Source: Frankia sp. AgB1.9 (GTDB lineage Bacteria > Actinomycetota > Actinomycetes > Frankiales > Frankiaceae). Taken from it: DNA of 64,000 bases. The notes beneath the pieces were generated by a model. It was not told the origin of the DNA. It saw only the letters and a list, made by a program, of their open reading frames with translations, and did not search any database. The position numbers and the translations under genes are program-made. The stretch lies in assembly GCF_016786355.1 (NCBI RefSeq), contig NZ_JADWYX010000013.1:52363-116362 (forward strand). The letters run 5' to 3'. Below are positions 9,572 through 17,935 of this stretch, piece by piece; the stretch's first letter is position 1; each line of letters opens with the position of its first letter.

Positions 9572-9738
9572 AAGAAACCGCTCCGGCCCCTGCGCGGCAA
9601 GGCCGGTTGGCGGGGACCCTTTCGGCGGCCGTCTCCCAGGTCTCTCGAACTGTTTCTGCGCGGGCGGAACATTTGGGCCCGGTCACGCCGTCCAATCCGT
9701 GCCGTCGGATCCGGCGGCAGCCTCGCCCAGGGGGAGCG

Positions 9739-10782
9739 ATGCCCAACCACCGCCAGTCGATCCAGGTCAGAGCCGGGACCGAGGCAGCCGCAAGCGTGAA
9801 CCGGACGCCGCTCCGAGCCGGCCGAGCCGGCGCCGGAGGCCGGTCGCGGCGAGTGCGCGTCGCCGTGGGAACCGCTGGCGCGCTGCTGCTCGCGACACTC
9901 GGCCTGGCCGCGTTCGCCGGCCCCGCTGCCGCCGATCCGCCCGCATCTACGACGCCAGCTGGCGGACCTGGCGTGATTTTGCACGGCCCGGGAACGACCA
10001 GTGTTCTCACCGGGGGCGGCGCGCAGGACACGGTTGGCGCGACCGGGACCGGGACCGACTCGCGGAACGACACGACGACCCCTGCGACTCCGACGACTCC
10101 GACCACCCCGACGACGCCTGCGACCCCTGCGACCCCGACGACCTCCGTGGAGACAAGCTCGCCCGCGGTAGTCGATCCGGACGGCAAGGGCGGCGGCCAC
10201 ACCGGGCTGTGGATCCTGCTCGGGCTGATACTCGGCGCGGCCGGCGGCTATGGGGTGGCCCGGCTCGTGGGCGGCGGGAGGCAGGACGACGTGCCCGCGC
10301 CGGTAGCCGCGCGGGTTCCGTCCGGCCAGTCCGGCTGGTCGGACGTCGACTACGGGGAGATCGCCGGTGCCGGCGGCGAGGCGGCCTGGGCACAGACCCG
10401 CCCGATGGCGCCGGTCGGCGGCCGTGGGCCGGCCACCGGGGCCCCGACACGCGTCGACCCGGCGGTGGCCCGGGCCGCGCAGGAGCGTGACCGGCTGGTC
10501 CGCGCCTGCATTGACGTCTCCGACCGGCTGCAGGACACCGACCGCGGCCTGTGGCGGCGGCTGAACGCCGAGCTGGCCGACGTCGGCGTCGAGGTCGTCG
10601 CCCCGAGCGAGGGCGACCCGTTCGACCCCAACCTGCAGGAGGCCACCGGCAGCGAGCCGACGGCCGACCCAGGGCGGCACATGACGGTCGCGAGCACCGA
10701 GTTCACCGGGTTCACCGATCACGGCAAGGTGCTGCGCCGTCCGGCGGTGGTCGTCTTCCGAGCCGACCAGGTGCCGCGATAG
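9739..10782 (+). CDS. Membrane-anchored GrpE-like nucleotide exchange factor
   Basis: 347 residues. ATG 9739 follows AGGGGGAGCG; a longer TTG-started form (9568) would overlap the upstream stop but lacks a ribosome site. Order: a basic N-terminus, then a hydrophobic signal-like segment ending PAAADPP (about 45-70), a Thr/Pro repeat stretch (about 113-137), and a transmembrane helix GLWILLGLILGAAGGYGVA near 155. The C-terminal domain ends with GEPFDPN-like sequence: EGDPFDPNLQEA, then GKVLRRPAVVVFRADQV. This matches the GrpE head-domain signature (PFDPNLHEA ... G..LRPA.V.V). In Hsp70 systems GrpE promotes ADP release. Its position directly after two Hsp70-like genes, and its 1-nt overlap with the dynamin gene, support a dedicated membrane-bound exchange factor. 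The GrpE assignment rests on the C-terminal motif only. Confidence 0.75.
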   Translation: MPNHRQSIQVRAGTEAAASVNRTPLRAGRAGAGGRSRRVRVAVGTAGALLLATLGLAAFAGPAAADPPASTTPAGGPGVILHGPGTTSVLTGGGAQDTVGATGTGTDSRNDTTTPATPTTPTTPTTPATPATPTTSVETSSPAVVDPDGKGGGHTGLWILLGLILGAAGGYGVARLVGGGRQDDVPAPVAARVPSGQSGWSDVDYGEIAGAGGEAAWAQTRPMAPVGGRGPATGAPTRVDPAVARAAQERDRLVRACIDVSDRLQDTDRGLWRRLNAELADVGVEVVAPSEGDPFDPNLQEATGSEPTADPGRHMTVASTEFTGFTDHGKVLRRPAVVVFRADQVPR

Positions 10783-12746
10783 TGACCGCTCCGAGCCCGC
10801 CCGCGGCTGGCGCCGCCCCGGTCGACGCGGGCCTGCTCACCGCGAGGGTGGCGCGCGCCGCGACCGACACCGCGGCGATCGCGGTGTCGGTCGGGGACCA
10901 GAGCGGGGCGAGCCTGCTGACCCTGTCGACCCAGCGGCTGCGGGCCGGCGCGGCCACGGTCGTCGTCGTGGGCGAGAAGAAGCGCGGCAAGAGCTCGTTG
11001 CTCAACGCGCTGCTTGGCCGGGAGGGCCTGCTGCCGGTGGACGTCGACGTGGCGACGAACGTCCACCTCACGGTCGGCTACGCGGAGCAGGACATCGCCC
11101 GCGCGACGGTCGCCGTGCCGGTGGGAGCCTCGGGTTCCCCGTCGTCGGCGGGGGCACCGGGCGGCCCAGGGGACGCGCCGGCGGTGCGTACGGAGGTCGT
11201 CCCGATCGACCTCGCAGACCTCGCCGAGTACGCGGCCGTCGACCCGGCCCGCTCGAACGATCCGGAGCGGGCGGGTCTGGCGACCAGGGACAACGTGCTG
11301 CACGTGGACATCGGGCTGCCCGACCCGCTGCTGCGCCATGGCCTTCGGCTGGTGGACACGCCAGGGGTCGGCGGCCTGGTGGCCGGCCACGCCCGGGCCG
11401 CGGCCGCGGCCGCCAGCGCCGCGGACGCGCTGCTGTTCGTGGTCAGCGGGCAGAGCGAGCTGACAGCCTCGGAGCACGGCTTCCTGCGCCAGCTGCGCGA
11501 GCGGACCAGCGAGGTGCTGTTCGTGCTCGCCCAGATCGACAAGTACCCGGACTGGCGGGACGTGCTCGCCCGCAACCAGGAGCTGATCCGCGACCACGCG
11601 CCGGCACTCGCCGACGCGCCGTGGTTTCCCGTGAGCAGCCGTTTCAAGCTCGACGCGGATCGGTTCGCCGAGCGCGGCCGGGCCGACCGGGCCGCGACGC
11701 TGACCGAGCGCAGCGGGTTCGTCCCGCTGATGGCCGCGCTCACCGACACGGTCGCCGAGCGGGCCGACCGGATCCGGATGCGCAACACCCTGCACGCCAC
11801 CGGTCAGGTGCTGGACAGGCTGGAGGCCGGGCAGCGCACCCGGCTGCGCTCGCTCGCGCACGACCCCGCGCTGCTCGCCGAGATCAACGACCGGCGCGCC
11901 CGGCTGACCGCGGCCCGCGAGGAGACCGCCTGGTGGCGGGCCCACCTGGCCGAACGCTTCCAGGGCCTGGACAACGTGGCCCGGCTCGAGCTGAGCAGGC
12001 TGATCGCCGATCTGCAGGCCGAGGCGGACCAGCGGATCGTCGCCGCGGGAGCCGAATACCTGGCGCAGCTACCCCAGGACCTGGCCGGCTCGGTGGGCGC
12101 CATCTGGATGACCATGCAGCGCCTCGTCGAGCGGGGCCTCGCCGAGATCTCCGGCGAGCTGGGCCAGCGGTTCGAGGCCGCGGGCATGCCGGAGCTCTCG
12201 CTCGGCCTCGCGCTGCCGGACCGGCTCAAGACGTTGCCGACGGTCGCCCGTTCGGGTCCGGAACGCCGCGGCCTCGGCGAGACGTTCGACCGGATCGTGC
12301 CGAGCGTCGGTCTGGGCACGCTGACCTTCACGCTGCTCAGCGGCGCGTCGCTCGCCCTCGGGCCGGTGGCCCCGGTCATCGCCGGGGTTGCCGTCGTTCT
12401 CGCCGTCGGCCGCCGGCGGATCGGCAACGAAGAGACGATGAAGGCTCGCGCGGACGCCCGCCGTTATGTCTCAACGGTCTCGGACCGGCTGAGAACGGAG
12501 CTGCCGCCCGTCGTGCAGCAGTCGCTGCGCTCGGCCATGGCGACACTGCGCGACCACGTCACCGACGCACTGACGATCGCGATCAGCCAGCTGGAGGAGG
12601 AGATAGCCGAGCACAACCGGACCCTTCGTCGCGCGGATGAGCAGAACGCGCCGCGCCGCACCGCCGTCACCAATAACCTGAATCTGATCGAGAATCTTCG
12701 CCGGCAGTCCGGGGCTCTGCGGACCGCGCTCGACGGCGAGCAGTAA
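10782..12746 (+). CDS. Dynamin-like GTPase (IniA-like)
   Basis: 654 residues, GTG start at 10782 sharing one base with the preceding stop. GTPase motifs: G1 GEKKRGKSS (64-72), a G2 threonine in ATNVHL, G3 DTPGVGG (192-198), and a G4-like AQIDKYPDW near 250. A long helical middle follows, then a hydrophobic hairpin near residues 505-545 (TFTLLSGASLALGPVAPVIA) that could insert in the membrane as the paddle does in bacterial dynamins. The C-terminus is helical, rich in Glu/Arg. Bacterial dynamins such as mycobacterial IniA remodel or repair membranes. It sits in the same transcription unit as the Hsp70-like and GrpE-like genes. The GTPase assignment is firm; the membrane-remodelling role is by family. 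Confidence 0.87.
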   Translation: MTAPSPPAAGAAPVDAGLLTARVARAATDTAAIAVSVGDQSGASLLTLSTQRLRAGAATVVVVGEKKRGKSSLLNALLGREGLLPVDVDVATNVHLTVGYAEQDIARATVAVPVGASGSPSSAGAPGGPGDAPAVRTEVVPIDLADLAEYAAVDPARSNDPERAGLATRDNVLHVDIGLPDPLLRHGLRLVDTPGVGGLVAGHARAAAAAASAADALLFVVSGQSELTASEHGFLRQLRERTSEVLFVLAQIDKYPDWRDVLARNQELIRDHAPALADAPWFPVSSRFKLDADRFAERGRADRAATLTERSGFVPLMAALTDTVAERADRIRMRNTLHATGQVLDRLEAGQRTRLRSLAHDPALLAEINDRRARLTAAREETAWWRAHLAERFQGLDNVARLELSRLIADLQAEADQRIVAAGAEYLAQLPQDLAGSVGAIWMTMQRLVERGLAEISGELGQRFEAAGMPELSLGLALPDRLKTLPTVARSGPERRGLGETFDRIVPSVGLGTLTFTLLSGASLALGPVAPVIAGVAVVLAVGRRRIGNEETMKARADARRYVSTVSDRLRTELPPVVQQSLRSAMATLRDHVTDALTIAISQLEEEIAEHNRTLRRADEQNAPRRTAVTNNLNLIENLRRQSGALRTALDGEQ

Positions 12747-12760
12747 CGGGGGTAAGCGCA

Positions 12761-13789
12761 ATGGAAGTCCACAGCCACGAGGGTGACTACGGCCAGCACT
12801 TCGACGACACGTCGGCCTACGACCATCAGGGGTATGACCCGTCGACGGCGCTCGACCATTCCGGGGGAAGCGATTCCTGGGGTTCGCCAGCCGGGTACGG
12901 CGGCGGCCAGGAGTACTCCACCCCCGACCCGTCCGGCACCTACGCCGAGATCCACGTCCTGGACCATTCCGGCGACGACGTGGTGACGACCGGGGCGGAC
13001 GGCCAGGTCAACATCTACGACCCCTCAGGCGACGACTTCATCACCGGCCTCTCCGCCGACGGATCTACGCAGGTGCTGGTCGGCGGTTCCTCCGACGCGG
13101 GTTCCGTCGCCGGCTCCACAGACGAGGGTTCCGTCGCCAGCCCGGACACGGTGGCGCAGGCCGACCCATCCGGCTATGGCGACCCGTCCGGCTACGGGAG
13201 CGCGGTGGGCGGCGGCGCGGCGGCGGGCGGATACACGCCGGCCTTCGACGCGACCGCCGGCTACTCGTCGATGGGCAACCTCGGCCCGGTCGGGCCGATG
13301 CTGGATCAGACCGACCTTCTCAGCCACCAGGTCGCGGCCCTTGAGCACCAGATCGACGCGGGCCTGCCCCCGGCCGACCCGGTCGCGGCCGGCGGCCTCG
13401 GTGACGGCTTCCTGCCCGACCCGTCGGTCCTGCGGGTGAGTGGGGACACCGCCGCACTGATGAACCAGATCAACGGGCAGATGCACGTCGCGCAGGGCCT
13501 CGTCGACGGCGCGGAGCACCAGACCGGCCAGGACCCCGCGGCGGCGGGCGGCTACGGCATTGACCAGGCGTTCGCCGACTCCGGCATCGCCCCCGGCTCG
13601 ATCTCGCCGAGTGTGCTGAACCAGCTGCGCATGAATGAGGCGATCATGCACAACCCGGCGGGTGCCGCCCGGATCGCCCCGCTGATCGAGGGGGATATCC
13701 ACCAGACCCAGGTCGAGACCAGCATCGCCCAGTACAACCAGTCGATCGCCACCGACAACGAGATCTCGGCCGCGACCGACCCGTTCTAA
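12761..13789 (+). CDS. Acidic Asp/Gly/Ser-rich repeat protein of unknown function
   Basis: 342 residues, ATG 12761 after CGGGGGTAAG, 14 bases past the dynamin stop. The N-terminal half is low-complexity and strongly acidic, with repeated D-[HP]-S-G-[GD]-D units (LDHSGGSDS, LDHSGDD, YDPSGDD, DPSGYGDPSGYG). The C-terminal half (about 180-342) looks helical (SHQVAALEHQIDAGL; LNQLRMNEAIMHN). No membrane segment or signal peptide is visible. The position after a dynamin gene recalls IniB, the Gly/Ala-rich protein of the mycobacterial iniBAC operon, but I see no sequence match to the IniB N-terminus. Repeated acidic turns could bind divalent cations; that is speculation. Confidence 0.75.
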   Translation: MEVHSHEGDYGQHFDDTSAYDHQGYDPSTALDHSGGSDSWGSPAGYGGGQEYSTPDPSGTYAEIHVLDHSGDDVVTTGADGQVNIYDPSGDDFITGLSADGSTQVLVGGSSDAGSVAGSTDEGSVASPDTVAQADPSGYGDPSGYGSAVGGGAAAGGYTPAFDATAGYSSMGNLGPVGPMLDQTDLLSHQVAALEHQIDAGLPPADPVAAGGLGDGFLPDPSVLRVSGDTAALMNQINGQMHVAQGLVDGAEHQTGQDPAAAGGYGIDQAFADSGIAPGSISPSVLNQLRMNEAIMHNPAGAARIAPLIEGDIHQTQVETSIAQYNQSIATDNEISAATDPF

Positions 13790-13918
13790 GAAGGCGTCTG
13801 GCCCACGGGGAGCACTCCGGTCCCATCCACCCCGTCTCGGTCCGCTGGCTCGCGGCGCCAATCTCGCCGGTTCACTGCCGTTCCTCACTGGCGCGGCAAT
13901 GCACGCGCAGATGTCGCA

Positions 13919-13944
13919 GGAAAGTCGGATCTAGAGGACTTTCC
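13919..13944. promoter_or_regulatory. 26-bp dyad upstream of the ECF sigma factor gene
   Basis: Perfect 8-bp arms GGAAAGTC and GACTTTCC separated by 10 nt, with TCTAGA palindromic at the centre. It lies about 125 nt before the sigma factor start in an otherwise empty stretch of about 280 nt, so an operator for that gene is the simplest reading. Confidence 0.5.
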
Positions 13945-14070
13945 GCCGGAAGTCTCGTGCACAATGCGAGCAAGGCCTCTGCTTCTACTGGTTTGTGGCG
14001 GGCCCGGAGCTGACGCTCCGGTTCCGCCCGGCCGGTCGGGCAGTCGGGGCAGGCCTCCCGGGGGGAATGC

Positions 14071-14688
14071 ATGACGCACGTATGTGGGCCGGACGACGAC
14101 TGCCTTGACGGGGCCCTCGCGGCCCCCGCTGTGGCACGGGCTGATCTGGCGTCGGCCCGGTCGGGCCCGCCGGACGACGCGCTGGTGGCGCAGGCGGCGG
14201 CGGGCGACCGGGGCGCGTTCGACCGGCTCGTCGGGCCGCACCAGCGCCAGTTGTGGGCCGTGTGCCGGCGGATCACCGGCGACGACCAGGACGCCGACGA
14301 CGCGTTGCAGAACGCGCTCGTGGCGGCCTGGACCAGCCTGCCGGCATTCGAGGGGCGGTCGCGGCTCTCGACCTGGCTGCACCGCGTGGCGACGAACGCG
14401 GCTCTCGACGAGGTCCGCCGCCGCTCGCGGCGGCCGGCGCCGGTCGCCGAGCTTCCGGTCGAGGCGGTGGCGGCCGAACCGGCGCTCGCCGACCGGATCG
14501 CCGACCGGCTCGCCTTCGACGCGGCGGTCGCCACGCTGGCGGCGCCGTTTCGGGCCACGTTGCTGCTGCGCGACGTGTGTGGGCTGAGCTACCTGGAGAT
14601 CGCGCGTGAACGCGGCATCCCGGTGGACACGGTCAAGTCGCAGCTGCACCGCGGCCGGCAGGCACTCGCCGCCCGGCTCGTCGCCTGA
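14071..14688 (+). CDS. ECF-type RNA polymerase sigma factor
   Basis: 205 residues. A region 2 is recognisable from FDRLVGPHQRQLWAVCRRI through the DDALQNALVAAW and RLSTWLHRVATNAALDEVR segments. Region 4 has the helix-turn-helix LSYLEIARERGIPVDTVKSQ followed by LHRGRQAL. The start ATG 14071 follows GGGGGGAATGC. Regions 2 and 4 are both complete, and no anti-sigma factor gene is adjacent. It separates the two dynamin-like genes and is preceded by an inverted repeat at 13919-13944. It may control the Hsp70/dynamin block (inference). Confidence 0.9.
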   Translation: MTHVCGPDDDCLDGALAAPAVARADLASARSGPPDDALVAQAAAGDRGAFDRLVGPHQRQLWAVCRRITGDDQDADDALQNALVAAWTSLPAFEGRSRLSTWLHRVATNAALDEVRRRSRRPAPVAELPVEAVAAEPALADRIADRLAFDAAVATLAAPFRATLLLRDVCGLSYLEIARERGIPVDTVKSQLHRGRQALAARLVA

Positions 14689-14727
14689 CCGACCCCGGCC
14701 GGGACCGTCCTGGCCGGGCGTATTCCG

Positions 14728-14765
14728 AACCGTCCCTGCGTACTCCAACCGTCCCTGCGTACTCC
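14728..14765. repeat. Tandem 19-bp direct repeat
   Basis: Two exact adjacent copies of AACCGTCCCTGCGTACTCC (14728-14746 and 14747-14765), with a degenerate third unit just before. It lies between the sigma factor stop and the second dynamin start. Confidence 0.7.
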
Positions 14766-14784
14766 AGACGTCACTGAGGAACCG

Positions 14785-16236
14785 ATGCGAACGCCGTTGT
14801 GCGACCAGACCCTCGTCCTGTGCGCGGAGGCGACGGAGCGGCTCGCGCCGGGCCCGGCGCGTGACGCGGTGGCGGCGGTCTCCGAGCGGCTGCGGGAACG
14901 CACGCTGCGGCTCGCGGTCGGTGGCCGGGTCAACGCGGGAAAGTCGACGCTGGTCAACGCGCTGCTGGGCCAGCGGCTCGCGGCGACGGACGCGACCGAG
15001 TGCACGATGGTCGTCACCTGGTTTCGTCACCACCACCAGAACCGGATCGTGGTGACCCCGCACACCGGGGAGCCGTTCATGCTGCCGCCGGCCCGGGGCG
15101 GCGGAGCTCCCGCCGACCTGAGGCTGCCTCGCGAGCAGATCCGGACGGTGACGGTCGAGGTCGCCAACCAGGCGCTCGCCGCCCGGCACATCCTGATCGA
15201 CACCCCGGGCCTGGACTCGCTGACCGGCCTCGACGAGGGCTCCCTAGCCGCCCTCGCGGACGCGGACGCGCTCCTCTACGTCACTCCGCACCCGGGGGAG
15301 CGCGACGCCGAGGCGATCGAGGGCCTGCGTGGCACAGCCCTCGGCGCGAACCTCACCGCGGCCAACGTGCTCGGCGTGCTCAGCAGGGTCGACCAGCTCG
15401 GCGACGGTCGCGACGACGTATGGGAGCAGGCCCGGCGGGTCGCCGGTCGGTACGCCGCCGACCTGCGCGGCCTGGTCGGCGACGTCGTGCCGGTGATCGG
15501 CCTGCTCGCGCAGACCGCGGGCGGCGACGAGTTCACCGAGGCGGACACCAGGCTGCTGCACCAGCTCGCCGCCGCGACCGCCGACGATCTCGAAGACGCG
15601 CTGTACTCGCACGCGGACTTCCTCGACTGGGACACCGGCCCGCTGCGGGCCGACGACAGGGTCCGGCTGCTGCGGCTGCTCGGCACCTACGGTCTGCGGA
15701 CCTGCGCCACGCTGATCGCCGAGGGCGTCGCGGGGACGCCCCGGCTGCTCGCCGCGCTCGAGGAGCGTTCCGGCGTCGTCGAGCTGCGGGCGCAGGTCGA
15801 GCGCCGTTTCATCGTGGGTGCCGATCGGCTGCGGGCGACCCGCGCGCTCGGGGACCTCGAGAAGGCCAGCTGGCTCGGCGACGACGCCGACGCCCGGCTC
15901 GTACTCGCCGGCCTGCGCTCGGAGATCGACCGGCTCCGCCGCGACCCCGTGCTGCGGCAGGCGGAGCTCGCCGGCGCCCTGCGCGAGCTCGCCGCCGGCC
16001 GGCTTCGCGTCGACGACGCCACCGCGACCGCGCTGGTCGCGTTCGCCACCGGGCCGACGACGGCCGCTCGCCTCGGGCTGCCTGACGGCGCCGCGCCCGC
16101 GCAGATCGCCGAGGCGGCCGGCGCCTGGGTGCGGCGTTGGCGTGAGCTGGAGGCGAGCCCGTCGAGGCTCGTCGTCCGCTATGCCCGGGCGGCCCGCGAG
16201 CTCGCCGAGGCTCTCTACTTCGAGACGACCGGCTGA
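14785..16236 (+). CDS. Dynamin-like GTPase (IniC-like)
   Basis: 483 residues. G1 GGRVNAGKST (46-55), G3 DTPGLDSL (139-146) and G4-like LSRVDQLGDG near 205 mark a dynamin/Era-type GTPase. The remainder is helical, with no clear hydrophobic paddle. It is shorter than the first dynamin-like protein in this cluster, the same size relation as IniC to IniA in mycobacteria, where paired bacterial dynamins act together. The start ATG lies after CTGAGGAACCG. Pairing with the 10782-12746 protein is inference from context. Confidence 0.85.
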   Translation: MRTPLCDQTLVLCAEATERLAPGPARDAVAAVSERLRERTLRLAVGGRVNAGKSTLVNALLGQRLAATDATECTMVVTWFRHHHQNRIVVTPHTGEPFMLPPARGGGAPADLRLPREQIRTVTVEVANQALAARHILIDTPGLDSLTGLDEGSLAALADADALLYVTPHPGERDAEAIEGLRGTALGANLTAANVLGVLSRVDQLGDGRDDVWEQARRVAGRYAADLRGLVGDVVPVIGLLAQTAGGDEFTEADTRLLHQLAAATADDLEDALYSHADFLDWDTGPLRADDRVRLLRLLGTYGLRTCATLIAEGVAGTPRLLAALEERSGVVELRAQVERRFIVGADRLRATRALGDLEKASWLGDDADARLVLAGLRSEIDRLRRDPVLRQAELAGALRELAAGRLRVDDATATALVAFATGPTTAARLGLPDGAAPAQIAEAAGAWVRRWRELEASPSRLVVRYARAARELAEALYFETTG

Positions 16237-16260
16237 AGCGCCGCCGGTGTGATCGCGTTG

Positions 16261-16276
16261 TGATCACCTGATCACC
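16261..16276. repeat. Two TGATCACC units upstream of the SGNH hydrolase
   Basis: An exact tandem 8-bp repeat built on the palindrome TGATCA, in the spacer before the next gene. It could be a regulator-binding site. Confidence 0.35.
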
Positions 16277-16391
16277 TGAAGCCGCACTCTGGCCGCGAAG
16301 TATCATCAAAAGGACACGTACCGGTTTCAACCGATTGCATGGCGGGTGCGTTCATAAGGGAGGAAGCCACCCTTTCGGTACGAGGAGCGCC

Positions 16392-17342
16392 ATGCCCGCC
16401 GCGCAGTACGAGCGATCGCCTCGCTCCGACCGGCCGCCGGCTGTCGACCGCGCCGGCCAGACGGACCACCCGGACGGTCCTGGTGAGCCCGGTGATGCAG
16501 GCCCCGGCGGTAAACCGGGCCAGGCGGACACCCGCCCATCGACCCACCTGGGCTGGACCGGGATCGACCTGCTCGCGCTGCTGGGCGGGCTGTCGGGGCG
16601 TCGGGCCCGCCAGCGTGGCGAGCCGACCCGCTGGTCACGCCGGGCCGTCGCCATCCTGGCGGTGATCGTCGCGGTGCTCGGGTCCGCGATCGTGCTGCGC
16701 GGCTACCTGCCCGCGGACCCGCGGCTCCTCGTGTACGGGGACTCGCTGATCGTCGAGTCGCAGGAGCCCTTCAAGCAGGCGGCGCTGGACGCGGGCGCGC
16801 ACGCGATCGAGCTGCGTGCCTGGAGCGGCACCGCCCCCTGCAACTGGGTCGACGACGTGCCGGGCCAGATCCGCGACTTCCGGCCGACGGTCGCCGTGCT
16901 CGCGTTCTCCGGGAACCTGCCGGCCTGCATGACCGGACGCGACCTGCTCACCGGCTACCGGCAGGACGTGACCACGATGGTCGACCAACTGGTGTCCGCG
17001 GGCGTCCAGGTCCGGCTGGTCGAGGAGCCGGCGCGCAAGGCCGACCCGGTCGACGCCTCGGGGCGTACCGAGCTCGGCCGGCTGTGGGCCACGATCGCGC
17101 GCGAGACGCCGAACACCCGGGTGGTGCGGGCCGATCTCGCGGTGACCGCCGCTGGCCGGTTCGTCCCGTCCCTGCCGTGTGACCCGGGGGAGCCGTGCGG
17201 GCCGGACGGCCAGATCACCGTCCGCGCCCCCGACGGCGTGCACTTCTGCCCGAATCTCGTCGGGACCGGCGGCAGCTGTGGCGTGTACTCGAGCGGCGCC
17301 CACCGCTATGGCGCCGCCGTCGCCCGAGGTGCCCTCGACTGA
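16392..17342 (+). CDS. Membrane-anchored SGNH/GDSL-type hydrolase
   Basis: 316 residues from ATG 16392 (GAGGAGCGCC upstream); a TTG at 16335 is less likely. A disordered, Pro-rich N-terminus (about 1-55) precedes one membrane helix (RAVAILAVIVAVLGSAIVLRG, near 85-105) and an extracytoplasmic domain. That domain has block I VYGDSL and the late DGVHF motif carrying the Asp/His pair of SGNH esterases. Three C-terminal cysteines (LPCDPGEPCG, HFCPN, GSCG) suggest disulfides. A role in acyl-group removal from cell-surface glycans is the usual guess for this type; the substrate cannot be read from the sequence. Confidence 0.75.
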   Translation: MPAAQYERSPRSDRPPAVDRAGQTDHPDGPGEPGDAGPGGKPGQADTRPSTHLGWTGIDLLALLGGLSGRRARQRGEPTRWSRRAVAILAVIVAVLGSAIVLRGYLPADPRLLVYGDSLIVESQEPFKQAALDAGAHAIELRAWSGTAPCNWVDDVPGQIRDFRPTVAVLAFSGNLPACMTGRDLLTGYRQDVTTMVDQLVSAGVQVRLVEEPARKADPVDASGRTELGRLWATIARETPNTRVVRADLAVTAAGRFVPSLPCDPGEPCGPDGQITVRAPDGVHFCPNLVGTGGSCGVYSSGAHRYGAAVARGALD

Positions 17343-17935
17343 GCGCGGGCACCAGGCGTGCCGCTGGTTCCGTCCAGGGATCGCCGTCCCGCGTTCAGAT
17401 TTCCTCGATATTTCGTCTCCGTGTCGCCGAGGTCTCCGTCTCGGCCAGGGCGATTGACTTTCTTCACTGATCTAGTGAACATTGTGGCATGCCCTCCGCC
17501 ACCGTCCGACCGCCGCTCGGCCGCGCGCCGTCCGCCGTCGCGCCGTCGCGGTCCTGTCCACCTTCTGTGACCTGTCGGAGCTTCTGAACAGCGTGCGCTG
17601 AGCGCGGCCTCATCGGCTCGGCGCGTTCCGGCGCCCGAGCCGGGCCTGAGGCCCGCGGGCGCAGGGCAGTCTCTCTTCGCCAGGAGTTCGCCCCGCCGCC
17701 ACCCGGTCGTGTCGGCGGCCAGGCTTCCCCGGCGCACCGTCAAGGCGTGCCCCCCGTGCCGTCGGCTCCCAGTGGTCGCGGTACTGTCGCGCGTCGCACT
17801 GTGTGTCTGGCCACTTCGGCGTGCACGTGCCGCGTTCTCGTCCTAGCGGTTCGGACGGGGCCGCTGCCCGGGAACGCCGCGGCGACCGGCACGGGCCGCC
17901 ACTGCCGCGGGTCTACCAGAAACCAGGAGTGTTCG
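17343..17935. other. 593-nt stretch without a recognisable gene
   Basis: No convincing coding sequence. The only distinct signal is TTGACT (17454-17459) with the dyad TTCACT-GATCT-AGTGAA just downstream (17463-17479), a possible promoter/operator about 450 nt before the next gene. Confidence 0.4.
17454..17479 (+). promoter_or_regulatory. Possible promoter with overlapping dyad
   Basis: TTGACT resembles a -35 element. It is followed by a 6-bp-armed inverted repeat TTCACT/AGTGAA. No clear -10 box can be assigned, and the distance to the next gene is long. Confidence 0.25.

Noticed and set aside
9568..9738. TTG start for the GrpE-like gene overlapping the upstream stop
   Set aside because: No ribosome site, and the extra 57 residues are polar without family support; ATG 9739 has AGGGGGAG upstream and gives a normal signal-like N-terminus.
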